Source: Streptomyces sp. TLI_053 (GTDB lineage Bacteria > Actinomycetota > Actinomycetes > Streptomycetales > Streptomycetaceae). Taken from it: 64,000 nt of DNA. The notes beneath the pieces were generated by a model. That model saw only the letters and a program-made list of their open reading frames with translations, was not told the DNA's origin and did no database searches. The DNA is taken from contig NZ_LT629775.1 in assembly GCF_900105395.1 (NCBI RefSeq), forward strand, positions 9,823,501-9,887,500. Direction: 5' to 3'. Within the stretch, counting starts at the first letter, position 1, and each line of letters begins with the position of its first letter. A program made the translations under genes and the position numbers. This document shows positions 24,648-33,642 of the stretch, piece by piece.

Positions 24648-27600
24648 TCAGCGGCGGCGGCTTTCTGCGCGCCGGGCCGCTGCCGCTGCTCCTGCGGCGT
24701 ACCGGGCGTGCTGGCGGTACTTGGCGGCTGCTTCGGACTGCCCATCCACATCGAGGACATCCGCGGCGAGCCTGAAAGCGTGGGCGAGCGCGGTTCCGTA
24801 CACGCCAGGATCCTCGACGAAGTACGGGCCGACAGCCTGTACCGCCTCAAGAGCGTTCTGCCACGCGCCCGCAGAGTTGCCGGGCAACAGGGAACGTCCC
24901 CGTTCAACCAGCGTCACCAACAGCCCCACGCGCGAATCCACCGTGTCCTGATGATCAGGACCCAGAACCCGTACCCGGCCCTCCACCACGGACCGCAGCA
25001 CAGCAACGGCGTCGCTGGTGCGTCCGGCGTCCCGGTAGAAGGCGGCGAGGTTGTTGCGGCTGATGAGGGTCTCGGGCGCGTCTTCGCCCAGTGTCCGTAC
25101 TCGGTTCTGAAGGAGCTGTTCGTACAGGGGGATGGCGCGGGCTAGGTCGCCGGCTTCCCGATAGGCGCTGGCGAGGTTCTTGCGCGTGATGAGGGTGTGG
25201 GGTGCGTCCTCGCCCAGGACCCGCACCATCGTGTCCAGGGTCTGTTCGAACAGGGGAATGGCGCAGGCCAGGTCCCCCGAGCCCTGGTAGGCGTGGGCGA
25301 GGTTGTTGCGGGTGGTGAGGGTGTCGGGTGCGTCTTCGCCCAGGACCCGAACCTGGTCCTGAAGGAGCTGTTCGAACAGGGGGACGGCGAGGGCAACGTT
25401 CCCTGAGGTTTGGTAGGTCTGGGCGAGGTTGTTGCGGGTAGTGAGCGTGTTGGGTGCGTCTTCGCCCAGGACCCGAACCTGGTCCTGTAAGAGTTGCTCG
25501 AACAGGGGGACGGCGCGAGCCAGGTCGCCGGCGTCCCGATATGAGGCTGCGACGTTGTTGCGCGTAGTGAGCGTGTTGGGTGCGTCTTCGCCCAGGACCC
25601 GAACCTGGTCCTGAAGGAGCTGTTCGAATAGGGGGATGGCGCGAGCTACGGCTCCCGAGGCCTGGTAGGCGTGGGCGAGCTTGCCGCGGGTGCTGAGGGT
25701 GTGGGGTGCGTCCTCGCCCAGGACCCGCACCATCGTGTCCAGGGTCTGTTCGTACAGGGGGATGGCGCGAGCTACGGCTCCCGAGGCCTGGTAGGCGTGG
25801 GCGAGCTTGCCGCGGGTGATGAGGGTGTCGGGTGCGTCCTCGCCCAGGACCCGCACCATCATCTCCAAGGTCTGTTCGTACAGGGGGATGGCGCGGGCCA
25901 GGTCGCCGGCACCCCGGTAGGCGCCCGCGAGGTTGTCGCGGGTATTGAGGGTGTCGGGTGCGTCCTCGCCCAGGACCCGAACCCGGTCCTGAAGGGTCTG
26001 TTTGTACAGGGTGATGGCGTCCCTGATGCGCCCGGCGTCCTGGTAGGCGCCCGCGAGGTTGTTGCGGGTGATGAGGGTGTGGGGTGCGTCCTTGCCCAGG
26101 ATCCGCACCATCGTGTCCAGGGTCTGTTCGTACAGGGGGATGGCGCGGGCCAGGTCCCCCGAGCCCTGGTAGGCGTGGGCGAGGTTGTTGCGGGTGGTGA
26201 GGGTGTCGGGTGCGTCCTCGCCCAGGACCCGAACCCGGTCTTGGAGGAGATGTTCGTACAGGGGGATGGCGCGGGCCAGGTCGCCGGCATACCGATATGC
26301 GCCCGCGAGGTTGTTGCCGGTGGTGAGGGTGTCGGGTGCGTCCTCACCCAGAATCCGCGTCAGGCTGGTCAGGGAGCGCCTGAGGTGGGCGGCGGCGCGC
26401 CGAGCCTGGCCCTGACCGGTGATGAGGAAGAGACCAGCACTGTTGAGCACGGCGGCGGTGGTGACGGTGTCGGCCGCCTCAGGTGTCCGATCAGCGAGGG
26501 AGTCGACATGAGGAATCAGGGCGAGCAAGAACGGCCACCTGTCGGGCTGCCCCGTATCGTCGGGGAAAGCGGCCGCGAGGTACTGGGTGGCTCGGTGGCG
26601 GGCGGTGGTGATGTCGTTGGCCCGGCGGTGGGGGTCGTGGGGGTCGGGGGTGCGGGCAAGGGTCTGGACGAGGCGGTGGACCGTTAGGGTGCCGTCGCGG
26701 TTGTCGGTGATCATGCTGTAGGCCAGGAGCCGGCCGACCGCGGTGCTGATCTGTGGGACGGTGGGGCCGTCGGGCTCGGCGGCGAGATGGTGGAGGAGTT
26801 CGCGGGGGATGTTGTCGGGGGCGTACCAGGCCAGAATCCGCAGAATGTCGCCGGCGAGGGGGGTGTCGGTGAGGCGGTCCAGAGTCAGGTGCCAGATCCG
26901 CGCGATGGTGCGCTCGGAGTCCGTGGTCTCCGCTCCGGCGGCGAACATGTCGGCCGGCCACCGGGCCAGCATCTCCAGGTAGGCGACCGGCACGGTGCCG
27001 GTCTGTGCGCAGTACGCGGCGGCCTGCTCGACGGCCAGGGCCAGGTGCCCGAGTTCCTCGCACACCGCCTCGGCGCCCTCGCTCTCGCGCGGGCCGTCGT
27101 GAGTGAGGACCCGCACGAACAGGTCCAGCGCGTCGCCCGCCTCCAGGACGCCGAGGCGGACGGCGGTGGCACGGTGGTGCCATCCACCAGTACGCCGGGT
27201 GGTGACGAGGACCCGGCCGCGGGGGATGCGTTCCAGCAGGGGTTCGATATTGGCGGGGTCGTCGACGTTGTCGAGCACCAGCAGCCACCCGTCGTGGCCA
27301 GCGAGCCAGCGCACCGCCCGCTCCACCTGCAGGTCCTCGGGCAGACCGGTCAGGCCCGGCTGGAGGGCGCGGGCGAGTGAGGCCAGCCCCGCCCGTACCC
27401 CGACGGCCGTGTCGGCGGTGATCCGCCACCGCACCGGCTCGGTGCGCATCGAGGCCCAGTGAGTGGCCAGGGCCGACTTGCCGACCCCGCCCAGCCCGTG
27501 GACCGCGTGCACTACCACCTCGCCCGCACCCTCGAACGCCGCGTCCAGCAGCGCGAGCTCCTCACGGCGCCCGACGAACAGCCCACCGCGGACGTTCGAC

Positions 27601-27881
27601 ACCCCACCCAGGGCAGCGTCCGCAGGGATCGGCGCATACGCCTCCGCCGGCAGGACCAACGCCTGCTCGGCCTGCACGAACTGGGTCGAGGAGCCGATCA
27701 CGTCCCCGGCCGCGACGATCGCCCCCGTACTCCCACGAAGACCCGGACCGCCGTCGACGACCTGCTCCCCGGCATCCGCATTCCGCTGCCCGGTTCCGGT
27801 CTGCTTCTCGGCGCCATCGTGCCCCTGCCGACTGCCGGTGCCCGTTTCCTGCCCAGGCGTCTTCTTCCTGCCCCACTTCAC
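24648..27881 (-). CDS. NB-ARC/TPR NLR-like protein paired with a 2TM effector
   Basis: 1077 aa. The GTG start overlaps the stop of the upstream 2TM gene (GTGA), so the two are translationally coupled. After a polar leader comes GSTGAIVAAGDVIGSSTQF (27733-27678), the same motif found twice in the 2TM protein. Then an NB-ARC domain: VGRREELALL, Walker A HGLGGVGKSALA, Walker B WLLVLDNVDD, sensor VTTRRTGGW. Then a helical region and eleven 42-aa TPR units (LGEDAPDTLTTRNNLAxAY) plus a partial one. Function by analogy: a STAND sensor that oligomerises and nucleates an amyloid-like fold in its partner. Ligand unknown. Confidence 0.85.
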   Translation of the reverse strand: MKWGRKKTPGQETGTGSRQGHDGAEKQTGTGQRNADAGEQVVDGGPGLRGSTGAIVAAGDVIGSSTQFVQAEQALVLPAEAYAPIPADAALGGVSNVRGGLFVGRREELALLDAAFEGAGEVVVHAVHGLGGVGKSALATHWASMRTEPVRWRITADTAVGVRAGLASLARALQPGLTGLPEDLQVERAVRWLAGHDGWLLVLDNVDDPANIEPLLERIPRGRVLVTTRRTGGWHHRATAVRLGVLEAGDALDLFVRVLTHDGPRESEGAEAVCEELGHLALAVEQAAAYCAQTGTVPVAYLEMLARWPADMFAAGAETTDSERTIARIWHLTLDRLTDTPLAGDILRILAWYAPDNIPRELLHHLAAEPDGPTVPQISTAVGRLLAYSMITDNRDGTLTVHRLVQTLARTPDPHDPHRRANDITTARHRATQYLAAAFPDDTGQPDRWPFLLALIPHVDSLADRTPEAADTVTTAAVLNSAGLFLITGQGQARRAAAHLRRSLTSLTRILGEDAPDTLTTGNNLAGAYRYAGDLARAIPLYEHLLQDRVRVLGEDAPDTLTTRNNLAHAYQGSGDLARAIPLYEQTLDTMVRILGKDAPHTLITRNNLAGAYQDAGRIRDAITLYKQTLQDRVRVLGEDAPDTLNTRDNLAGAYRGAGDLARAIPLYEQTLEMMVRVLGEDAPDTLITRGKLAHAYQASGAVARAIPLYEQTLDTMVRVLGEDAPHTLSTRGKLAHAYQASGAVARAIPLFEQLLQDQVRVLGEDAPNTLTTRNNVAASYRDAGDLARAVPLFEQLLQDQVRVLGEDAPNTLTTRNNLAQTYQTSGNVALAVPLFEQLLQDQVRVLGEDAPDTLTTRNNLAHAYQGSGDLACAIPLFEQTLDTMVRVLGEDAPHTLITRKNLASAYREAGDLARAIPLYEQLLQNRVRTLGEDAPETLISRNNLAAFYRDAGRTSDAVAVLRSVVEGRVRVLGPDHQDTVDSRVGLLVTLVERGRSLLPGNSAGAWQNALEAVQAVGPYFVEDPGVYGTALAHAFRLAADVLDVDGQSEAAAKYRQHARYAAGAAAAARRAESRRR

Positions 27882-28270
27882 GGTCGGTACTCGGTGTGCG
27901 AGTTGCTCACGTTGCCGCGCGCGACGATGGCGCCGGTGGTGCCGTGCGTTCCCGTCGCCGGAGCAGGTCCGGTACCGGAGGCCGGGGCGGGGCCGGTGGC
28001 CGAGGTCGTCGAGTCCGACACGTCCCCGTCCGCCACGATCGCCCCGCCGCTGCCGGTCATCGGCTCGTCCCGCCGGGCCGACGAACGGGCAGCGCGCAGC
28101 TGCCACAGGGCGACCACGACGGCGGCGACGCCGGCCACCGCGCTCATCGCGCCCCACGCCTGCCCGGCACCGCCGGGATGGGCGGCCGTCAACCACCACA
28201 CCGTGCCCGCCACCGCGCCTGCGCCAACGACGCCGAGCCCCCACCAACACGCCCGCTGCCAGCCAGTCAT
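27878..28270 (-). CDS. Two-TM protein with duplicated BASS-like motif (candidate effector)
   Basis: 130 aa. Two predicted membrane helices (about 8-28 and 38-57: WWGLGVVGAGAVAGTVWWL; MSAVAGVAAVVVALWQL) are followed by a basic stretch and a soluble tail. The tail contains GGAIVADGDVSDSTT and TGAIVARGNVSNSHTEY. The motif is shared with the NLR-like protein encoded immediately downstream. In known bacterial amyloid-signalling pairs a small effector carries the motif at its C-terminus, and the NLR carries it at its N-terminus, exactly this layout. Inference: a membrane-disrupting cell-death effector. Confidence 0.7.
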   Translation of the reverse strand: MTGWQRACWWGLGVVGAGAVAGTVWWLTAAHPGGAGQAWGAMSAVAGVAAVVVALWQLRAARSSARRDEPMTGSGGAIVADGDVSDSTTSATGPAPASGTGPAPATGTHGTTGAIVARGNVSNSHTEYRP

Positions 28271-28461
28271 ACCCCCATCGTTCCCCCGACAGCATGATCA
28301 AGTACGCCCGATCCAGTACCGCAGCCAACCTGTTGCACACCGACGAGGAAGGCCACCACGGCAGGACTCCAGACCTTCCCGACCACCACCGTTCCAGCGG
28401 GCAACGGTGGCATCAGGGGGCCCCGAGCCCAGAAAAACGCGTCCCGCGCCGCCCCCACCCC

Positions 28462-28890
28462 CTACGCCCACTGCACCCCGTGCTCCGCGAGCTGCGCGAG
28501 CTGACCGGGGCTGAGCTTCGCCCGGCGGGCCTTCTGGTTGTTGAGCCAGGTGCCCAGCGCGAAGTGCGACACCACCACCTGCTCCTCACCGCCGGGGCCG
28601 GCCGCGACGGTCTCCACCGGTTCCTTGTGCGGGCGGGGCACCCGGGGGTGCCGTTCCCGCTCGACGAACTGGGCGAGCGCGCTCAGGCCCTGGGCGAACC
28701 GGTCCCCAGGGGACACCCTCGGCTTCACCTCGGCGGCGGCCTTCGCGGCCACCAGCTCGACGTCCGGCTCGATGCCGATCGCCGTCAGCAGGTCCCGCTG
28801 GTCCTCCTCCAGGCCAGGCCAGTCGGCCCGCTGCGCCTGGACTCAGCGTCCGAGCTGCTCGCCCTCGAACACCGTGTCCACCGGCAGCTT
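28462..28890 (-). pseudogene. HA-domain relic 2, cut by an IS30 fragment
   Basis: Minus strand: LPVDTVFEGEQLGR, an in-frame stop (28843-28845), QAQRADWPGLEEDQRDLL, FAQGLSALAQFVERERHPRV, FALGTWLNNQKARRAKLSPG, QLAEHGVQWA. The upstream part is replaced near 28890-28946 by an IS30-type transposase tail, so the relic was probably truncated by insertion. The final WA-stop matches relic 6, so this 3' end is original. Confidence 0.6.
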
Positions 28891-28945
28891 CAGACACTGA
28901 GCCTGCTGTCCGGGCCGTGGCGCGGCCGGCTCGAGAAGCGGCCCG

Positions 28946-29116
28946 AACAGGCCAGCGAACGGCCTGCTCCGCCGGTTCTTGCCCATGAGCACCGATCTGT
29001 CTCTCCACGGTCCGAAGGATTCGGCCGCGGTCGCCGTCGAACTCGACGGCCGCGCACGCAAAACGCTCGGCCGGGAGACCCCGGCCGAGCGTTTGCATGA
29101 ACTCATCGAAGCCTGA
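28946..29116 (+). pseudogene. IS30-family transposase C-terminal remnant
   Basis: NGLLRRFLPMSTDLSLHGPK, then AVAVELDGRARKTLGRETPA and ERLHELIEA-stop, matches the conserved C-terminal end of IS30-type transposases (usually NGLLRQYFPKGTDLS...LNxRPRKTLGWxTPAE). Only about 55 residues survive. No terminal inverted repeat or upstream catalytic DDE region is present. It abuts HA relic 2. Confidence 0.7.
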
Positions 29117-29299
29117 TCGAGCCGGCCACGTGTTGCAACGACCCTTGGAACCTTCCGCCCGGCCGGGTCACAGAGGTACTCCGCCATGTCCGATGACGGA
29201 CTTGAAGGTTCCCAGTGCTCCGATGCCCCAGGCACCGGCGAGAGCGTGGCCGAGAGCGGCCTCGCGCGGACTGAGAGGAACCCGTGTCGTCCACCCCAC

Positions 29300-29465
29300 C
29301 TTGATCCGCCCGGCCGGGTCACGGCCGCCCACCCGGCTCGAAGAACCGCCGCCCCGCGACCCGCTACGACGTGGGCCTGCTCCTGGCCACCGGCGAGTCC
29401 TACCGCAGGCCAACCGACCACAAAGTCGGCACCAAACCACGCCGAACTGGATAAATCACAAGCTT
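29300..29465 (-). repeat. Inverted repeat copy A (partner at 32545)
   Basis: Read on the minus strand from 29465, this stretch matches 32545 onward on the plus strand. GCTTGTGATT, TTGGTGCCGACTTTGTGGT and TTCTTCGAGCCGGG are shared, with roughly 85% identity over the first 54 bases and weaker identity to about 150. A short plus-strand frame ends here as DHKVGTKPRRTG-stop; a similar text occurs in copy B. The copies bracket the 3.1-kb block that holds the glycine-zipper protein and the first chaplin-like gene. Origin unknown. Confidence 0.5.
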
Positions 29466-29619
29466 ACCGGCCGAGCAGCCGAGGCCGAGGATGCCACCGC
29501 CGACCCCCGACCCGCAGCCCGTCCATGCCGAAGGCCGCCACCCTGTCGGGGACGGCGGCCTTCTCCTCGGGGTGCCGCTGCTTCCCTGGGAGCCGGGAGG
29601 CAGCGACACCCTTGGTTCA

Positions 29620-29844
29620 CTAGGTCCTACCGCGTCTCCACGCCCGGGCCGCGGCGCTGACGGTCAGGCCCGCCAGCACAGCGGCCAGCACGCTCGTCCC
29701 GAAACCCGCGAGGCCTTCCCCGGGGAGAACGAGGACGAGAAGCCGGCGGATACCCCAGAGGGCGACAAGCATGCACGTGGTGAGGACCCACAGTTCCCCG
29801 TCGAATCCGAAGCGCGGCCCGGAGGCGCGCTGTTCGTCTTTCAC
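29620..29844 (-). CDS. Small two-TM membrane protein
   Basis: 74 aa from GTG 29844, with AAAGGAC about 9 bases upstream. Two hydrophobic segments (LWVLTTCMLVALWGIRRLLVLVL and TSVLAAVLAGLTVSAAA), N-terminus charged, C-terminus RRGRT. It lies 23 bases after a secreted glycine-zipper protein in the same direction. Size, topology and position suit an immunity or accessory membrane protein for that product, but this is inference. Confidence 0.55.
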   Translation of the reverse strand: MKDEQRASGPRFGFDGELWVLTTCMLVALWGIRRLLVLVLPGEGLAGFGTSVLAAVLAGLTVSAAARAWRRGRT

Positions 29845-29867
29845 GGTGCCATGTCCTTTCGGTGGAC

Positions 29868-30740
29868 TCACTTGCCCTTGAAGAAGCCCTCGAGGCCGCC
29901 CTTGACGGCGCCGCCGATGGCTCCGGTGGCCGCGCCCGGGCCACAGCCGGCGCCGGCGCCGATCGAACCGATGACACACCCCCCGATCGCACCGAGCACG
30001 GCCTGCTGGTCGGCCTTCCTCGCCCCGGCCTTGACACGGTTCCAGACCCCCTGCCACGTGGGGTCGGCCACCACCGGGAAAGCAGTGCCGGCGGTGACCT
30101 CGACGTGCTGGACGAGCGAGTCCCCCTCGATCCGGTAGCTGGTCGCGACCGCGCCGCCGTTCGCGTCCTTGGCCCACGGAGCCTCGAACCGGCCCAGACT
30201 CTGACCGTCCCGGACGACGTCCACACTCCCGTCGCCGTGCTGCTGGAGCTGCGCCCCCTGCGGCAGGTCGAGCCTGAAGCGGTAGTCCGAGGGGGCTGCC
30301 GCGCTCTCCATGGTGACCAGCGCCCGGATCCCGCCGTCGTCCAGCTGCTGCACTGCCACACTGCCGTCCTTGACGGCGCCGGGGTAGACCACACTGCCGT
30401 TGCCGGCCCGGACGCCGGCAGTGGTGCGGCTGGAAGGCAGGGCCATCCCCAGGCTGGAGCCGTCTGCCGCCCCCATCCCGACACTGCCCGTAGAGGTGGC
30501 GGGCGCCAGACCGGCAGGGACGGAAGCCACACCTCCAGTGCCGGTGGCCGCCTCGACGACGGCCGCCGCCCGGGCGGCCTGGCCGTCTGCACCCGGGGCG
30601 GGAGCGGCGGCGGCCATCGCCTGGCCGGAGGCCAGCAACACGGAGACCGCCACCGAGGCGACCACCGTTGTGGCCGCGGGCGTGAGGGAACGGGAGAACG
30701 ACGTACGCACTTCAGAACTCGATTCGTATGCACTGAGCAC
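29868..30740 (-). CDS. Secreted protein with C-terminal glycine zipper
   Basis: 290 aa. GTG 30740 has GAGG about 8 bases upstream; GTG 30710 is the alternative. A Sec signal peptide is clear (SLTPAATTVVASVAVSVLLA, cleavage near AMAAAAP). The middle (about 80-235) is beta-rich (YRFRLDLPQGAQLQQHGDGS, SLVQHVEVTAGTAFPVVADP). The C-terminal 45 residues are a Gly/Ala-rich hydrophobic stretch with two Cys (AVLGAIGGCVIGSIGAGAGC, AATGAIGGAVKGGLEG), ending FFKGK. Glycine zippers of this kind occur in pore-forming bacteriocins and toxin translocation tails. Mature activity unknown. Confidence 0.65.
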   Translation of the reverse strand: MLSAYESSSEVRTSFSRSLTPAATTVVASVAVSVLLASGQAMAAAAPAPGADGQAARAAAVVEAATGTGGVASVPAGLAPATSTGSVGMGAADGSSLGMALPSSRTTAGVRAGNGSVVYPGAVKDGSVAVQQLDDGGIRALVTMESAAAPSDYRFRLDLPQGAQLQQHGDGSVDVVRDGQSLGRFEAPWAKDANGGAVATSYRIEGDSLVQHVEVTAGTAFPVVADPTWQGVWNRVKAGARKADQQAVLGAIGGCVIGSIGAGAGCGPGAATGAIGGAVKGGLEGFFKGK

Positions 30741-30959
30741 CGAACCTCGGGACGCGCCGTTGTGAGGCGTGCCGGGATCCGGAACCGAAAGGGGGGAACA
30801 GAGGAAAGGCGTCGGAAGACACCTCGAGGCTTCGCGGACGACAGCGAGGCGTGGCCCAGGTTCTCCCACACGGCACGGCCTTCGGTAGCCCCCTTTCAGC
30901 GGGTTCGACCCAGCCACCCGGGTGGTCCCGCTACCGCCGGTTAGAGGCTTCTGAGTCTG

Positions 30960-31660
30960 ATCATGGAACACGGAGGAACCGGTCCGACACTTCCACTCCC
31001 CGCGGGCGGCCGGGGTCTGGTGTGTGAGAAGCGGGTGGTGATGGTCTGGGCCCAGCTCCAGGCGAGGTCCGCGCCTGGGCGGCGTATCACGCGCTGGTGG
31101 GCGCGTTGCGCGTGGTGGAGTTCGGGGAGCGCGGCGACGTCGAGGACGGGGCTGTGCTCGTCGCCGGCGGGCCAGGTGTGGTGGCGGGTGCGCAGGCGTC
31201 GGTGGCCCCCCCGGGGGGGCACGAGCCTCCTGGGTGGTGCCGCGGGTGTGGTGCGGGACGCAGACGGGGTAGGCGGCGAGAGGGGGTTGCCGATGGCGCG
31301 GGGTGCGTTGCCAGGTGATGTGGGGGGGTGTGGCCGGCCCGGTCGGGCGGGGCGGGTGCTGGCGACGGGTTCCCATTGGCGCGGGGCGCGGGCGAGGTGG
31401 GGGTGGGGTATGCGGGCGAGGGCCGCGATGGATACCTGGGCGGCGCGGTTGGGGTGGGGTTCGGCGCCGGGCACGGTGGCGGGCCTTTGCCTTGGGCGTC
31501 GACGGCGGTCGCGAGGGCGTCCAGGAGCCGGTGCGGGCTCTGCCGGTAGGCGTGTGCCGGGGTCGCGATGGCCCGGGTGAGCTCGCTGTCGGCCGGCGGT
31601 GGCCGGTGGGCGTGCGTGTCCGTCCGCGGGATGTTCGCCAGTACCAGTGGGTCGCCGGGG
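30960..31660 (-). pseudogene. Degenerate minus-strand coding tract, possibly TniQ-like
   Basis: Coherent, well-biased protein text appears in turn in three minus-strand frames: TRAIATPAHAYRQSPHRLLD; VSIAALARIPHPHLARAP; ITWQRTPRHRQPPLAAYPVC (then VPHH); LPELHHAQRAHQRVIRR. Long G/C runs (for example near 31207 and 31322) lie at the frame changes, so indels or assembly errors may be responsible. The C-x2-H and the 'LPELxxAQR' helix recall the TniQ at 56791 (LCARH; ILAAERQR). This identification is weak. Confidence 0.3.
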
Positions 31661-31817
31661 TCGGACTTCTTCCGGCTGGCGCCGTCCGACGCGGCCGGAC
31701 CGCCATTCCCTGGGTGAGATCACGCATTGCTGTTGTCTGAGCACTTACTGTTCACCTGTGGCGGTGGAGGCACCGTCGTCAGACCCATGAGCAGGGAACA
31801 GGGAAAGGGAGACTCAC

Positions 31818-32519
31818 GTGATCCTCTCCGGCACCACTCGCAACCGGCGCCGCCCCAGGTGGCAGTGGGGCGCTTTCGTGGGCGCGGCCGTTCTGCCGCT
31901 GGCCCTTCTCACCCCCAACGGCAGCGCGGCGCCGGCCCCCGAACCGGTGGCGCCCTCATCCTCGGAGCAGACGGCGGCCCTGACCGCGACGCAGGCGTCC
32001 GACGTCGCGGCGCAGCTGCGTGCGATGGGTCTGGAGACGGTCGAGAAGGACGGCCTGATCGGGGCGAAGGGGCCCGCCGTCACCGTGCTCCGGGCTGTCG
32101 ACATGTTCGAGGGTCTCCCTGGTGGAGCCTTCGCTCTGTTCACCGGCAAGCACGAGACGGGGACCGGCTACCTGGCGCTGCGCGGCACGAACCTGATCAC
32201 GTGGGCGGAGCTGCAGACCCAGCCCGGCGAAGCCGTCCGCTCGGTCATCAACCGCACGTCCAAGCCCGTGGTGGTCTGGGACCGCACGACCAAGAACCTC
32301 GTCCTGGCCGAGGACCCCGGCGCGGACGAGGATTTCCCCGAGGTCACCGACACCGGCAGCCGGCGCATCGGGGGTGCCGAGGGCGTCGCGGCCGGCAGCC
32401 CGGGCGGCGCTTCCGGCACCCAGTTCCAGGTCCCCGTCCACCTCCCGGCCAACCTCTGCGGCAACAGCGTCGACGTCATCGCCCTCCTCAACCCCGGCGT
32501 CCCGAACTCCTGCTCGTAG
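31818..32519 (+). CDS. Secreted protein with chaplin-like C-terminus, copy 1
   Basis: 233 aa, GTG 31818 after GGGAAAGGGAG. Signal peptide WGAFVGAAVLPLALLTPNG with Ala-Pro cleavage region. A central domain of about 110 residues is shared with the proteins at 35488 and 37022 (AMGLE, ALFTGKHETGTGYLALRGT). The last 30 residues, QVPVHLPANLCGNSVDVIAL then LNPGVPNSC, match the chaplin repeat (PVxVPxNxCGN...NPxxxNxC), including its two cysteines. Chaplins are amyloid-forming coat proteins of Streptomyces aerial hyphae. Here the repeat is fused to an unknown domain. Confidence 0.75.
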   Translation: MILSGTTRNRRRPRWQWGAFVGAAVLPLALLTPNGSAAPAPEPVAPSSSEQTAALTATQASDVAAQLRAMGLETVEKDGLIGAKGPAVTVLRAVDMFEGLPGGAFALFTGKHETGTGYLALRGTNLITWAELQTQPGEAVRSVINRTSKPVVVWDRTTKNLVLAEDPGADEDFPEVTDTGSRRIGGAEGVAAGSPGGASGTQFQVPVHLPANLCGNSVDVIALLNPGVPNSCS

Positions 32520-32544
32520 GGGGCGGGCCCTGCCGCCCGTGAGC

Positions 32545-32690
32545 TTGTGATTGATCCGGTGCGGCGGGGGTTGGTGCCGACTTTGTGGTGGGCTCGACGA
32601 CGGTGGAGCTCACCCGTCGTCAGGAGCGGCCCATGTCGTAGCGGTCCGCGGGCCGCCCGGTTCTTCGAGCCGGGCGGCCACCTTGGGCCG
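32545..32690 (+). repeat. Inverted repeat copy B (partner at 29300)
   Basis: Plus-strand counterpart of 29465-29300: GCTTGTGATT, TTGGTGCCGACTTTGTGGT, and TTCTTCGAGCCGGG in the same order. The remaining bases up to 33120 hold no supported gene; long frames there are Arg/Gly-rich. Confidence 0.5.
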
Positions 32691-33120
32691 GGGAGGTTCC
32701 GGTGCGGTCGCCGGGCGGGCGGGAGGGCTGTCGCGCGACCCGCGGCCCTCAACCATCGAGGGGGTCGGGCTTTTCGGACGGAAGATCCTTGTTCATGTCG
32801 CGCACGGTGCCGAGGAGTTCGGTCTCGGTGTCCACCGCGTCGTGTCCTCGAAGGTGGAGTCGGCGCCCGGATTGCTGGAAGAGCTGAGCGAGGCCCGGCT
32901 CGACCAGGGCGCTGCGCCGCTTGTGGGGGATGCGAGCGGCGGGAGTGGCGAGCCGGGCAGCCACGGTGCTGGCCTGCGGGCAGGGCGTCGGCGTCCGTGG
33001 TTTCCTTTCGCCTGTTCGTCGCCGGGGCCCGCGTGCGTGCGGAGGGTGATGGTCCCTGGTCGCGCGGCCGTACGGGTGGGGCGGGTTTGCCGCCGCCCGG
33101 GCACGGTTATCGATCGTGCC

Positions 33121-33360
33121 ATGACCTCTTCCGGGCGTACCGCCGCCCTCTTCCTGCCGGTGATCGCCGTTCTCGCCCTGGGCGCCGGCCCGGCCCTCGC
33201 CGCCACGTGCCCTTCGGGCACACCGGTGACGCTGGTGGATCCGCCGGTCACCGTCCAGCAGTGCGAGCAGGGTGGCGGCACCGTCCAGTCCTTCCCGCCG
33301 GAGCCCTTGGTCCTGTTCTGCGCCGGCGGTACCCACAACTTCCATGCGGTCGTCGGTTGA
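33121..33360 (+). CDS. Small secreted cysteine-containing protein
   Basis: 79 aa. ATG 33121, signal peptide TAALFLPVIAVLALGAGPALA with an ALA-A cleavage site. The mature part of about 50 residues has three Cys (ATCPSG, QQCEQG, LFCAGG) and ends NFHAVVG. The size and pattern match many small Streptomyces exported proteins of unknown role. Nothing in the sequence identifies a ligand or enzyme activity. Confidence 0.6.
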   Translation: MTSSGRTAALFLPVIAVLALGAGPALAATCPSGTPVTLVDPPVTVQQCEQGGGTVQSFPPEPLVLFCAGGTHNFHAVVG

Positions 33361-33642
33361 CCGTTCGGCCGACCGGCCCGCGTGCCGGTGGCGCCGGCCA
33401 CGGTCACATCGACGGCTCCGGCCGCGCCGACCGCGTCTTCGAGGCATCGACCACCGGGGCCGGCGCTGAGGGCGGCCGGGACCGGACGCGGCCCGTCGTG
33501 CGTCGCATTCGACGCGCCCTTCGGCCGGTGGCCGGACGCGGCCCGTCGAAGGCGAGCGCGGCAAGCGCGGGACGGGGGCCGGTGCGACGGGAAGGCGCCG
33601 CACCGGTTCCCCGGTGGCCTCGGCGGCCGCCCGGAGGGCGAC

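Noticed and set aside
25142..26360. Regular repeats on the plus strand that look like a repeat array
   Set aside because: Spacing is 126 bases and they encode the 42-aa TPR units of the minus-strand NLR. Not CRISPR: no constant short repeat with unique spacers.
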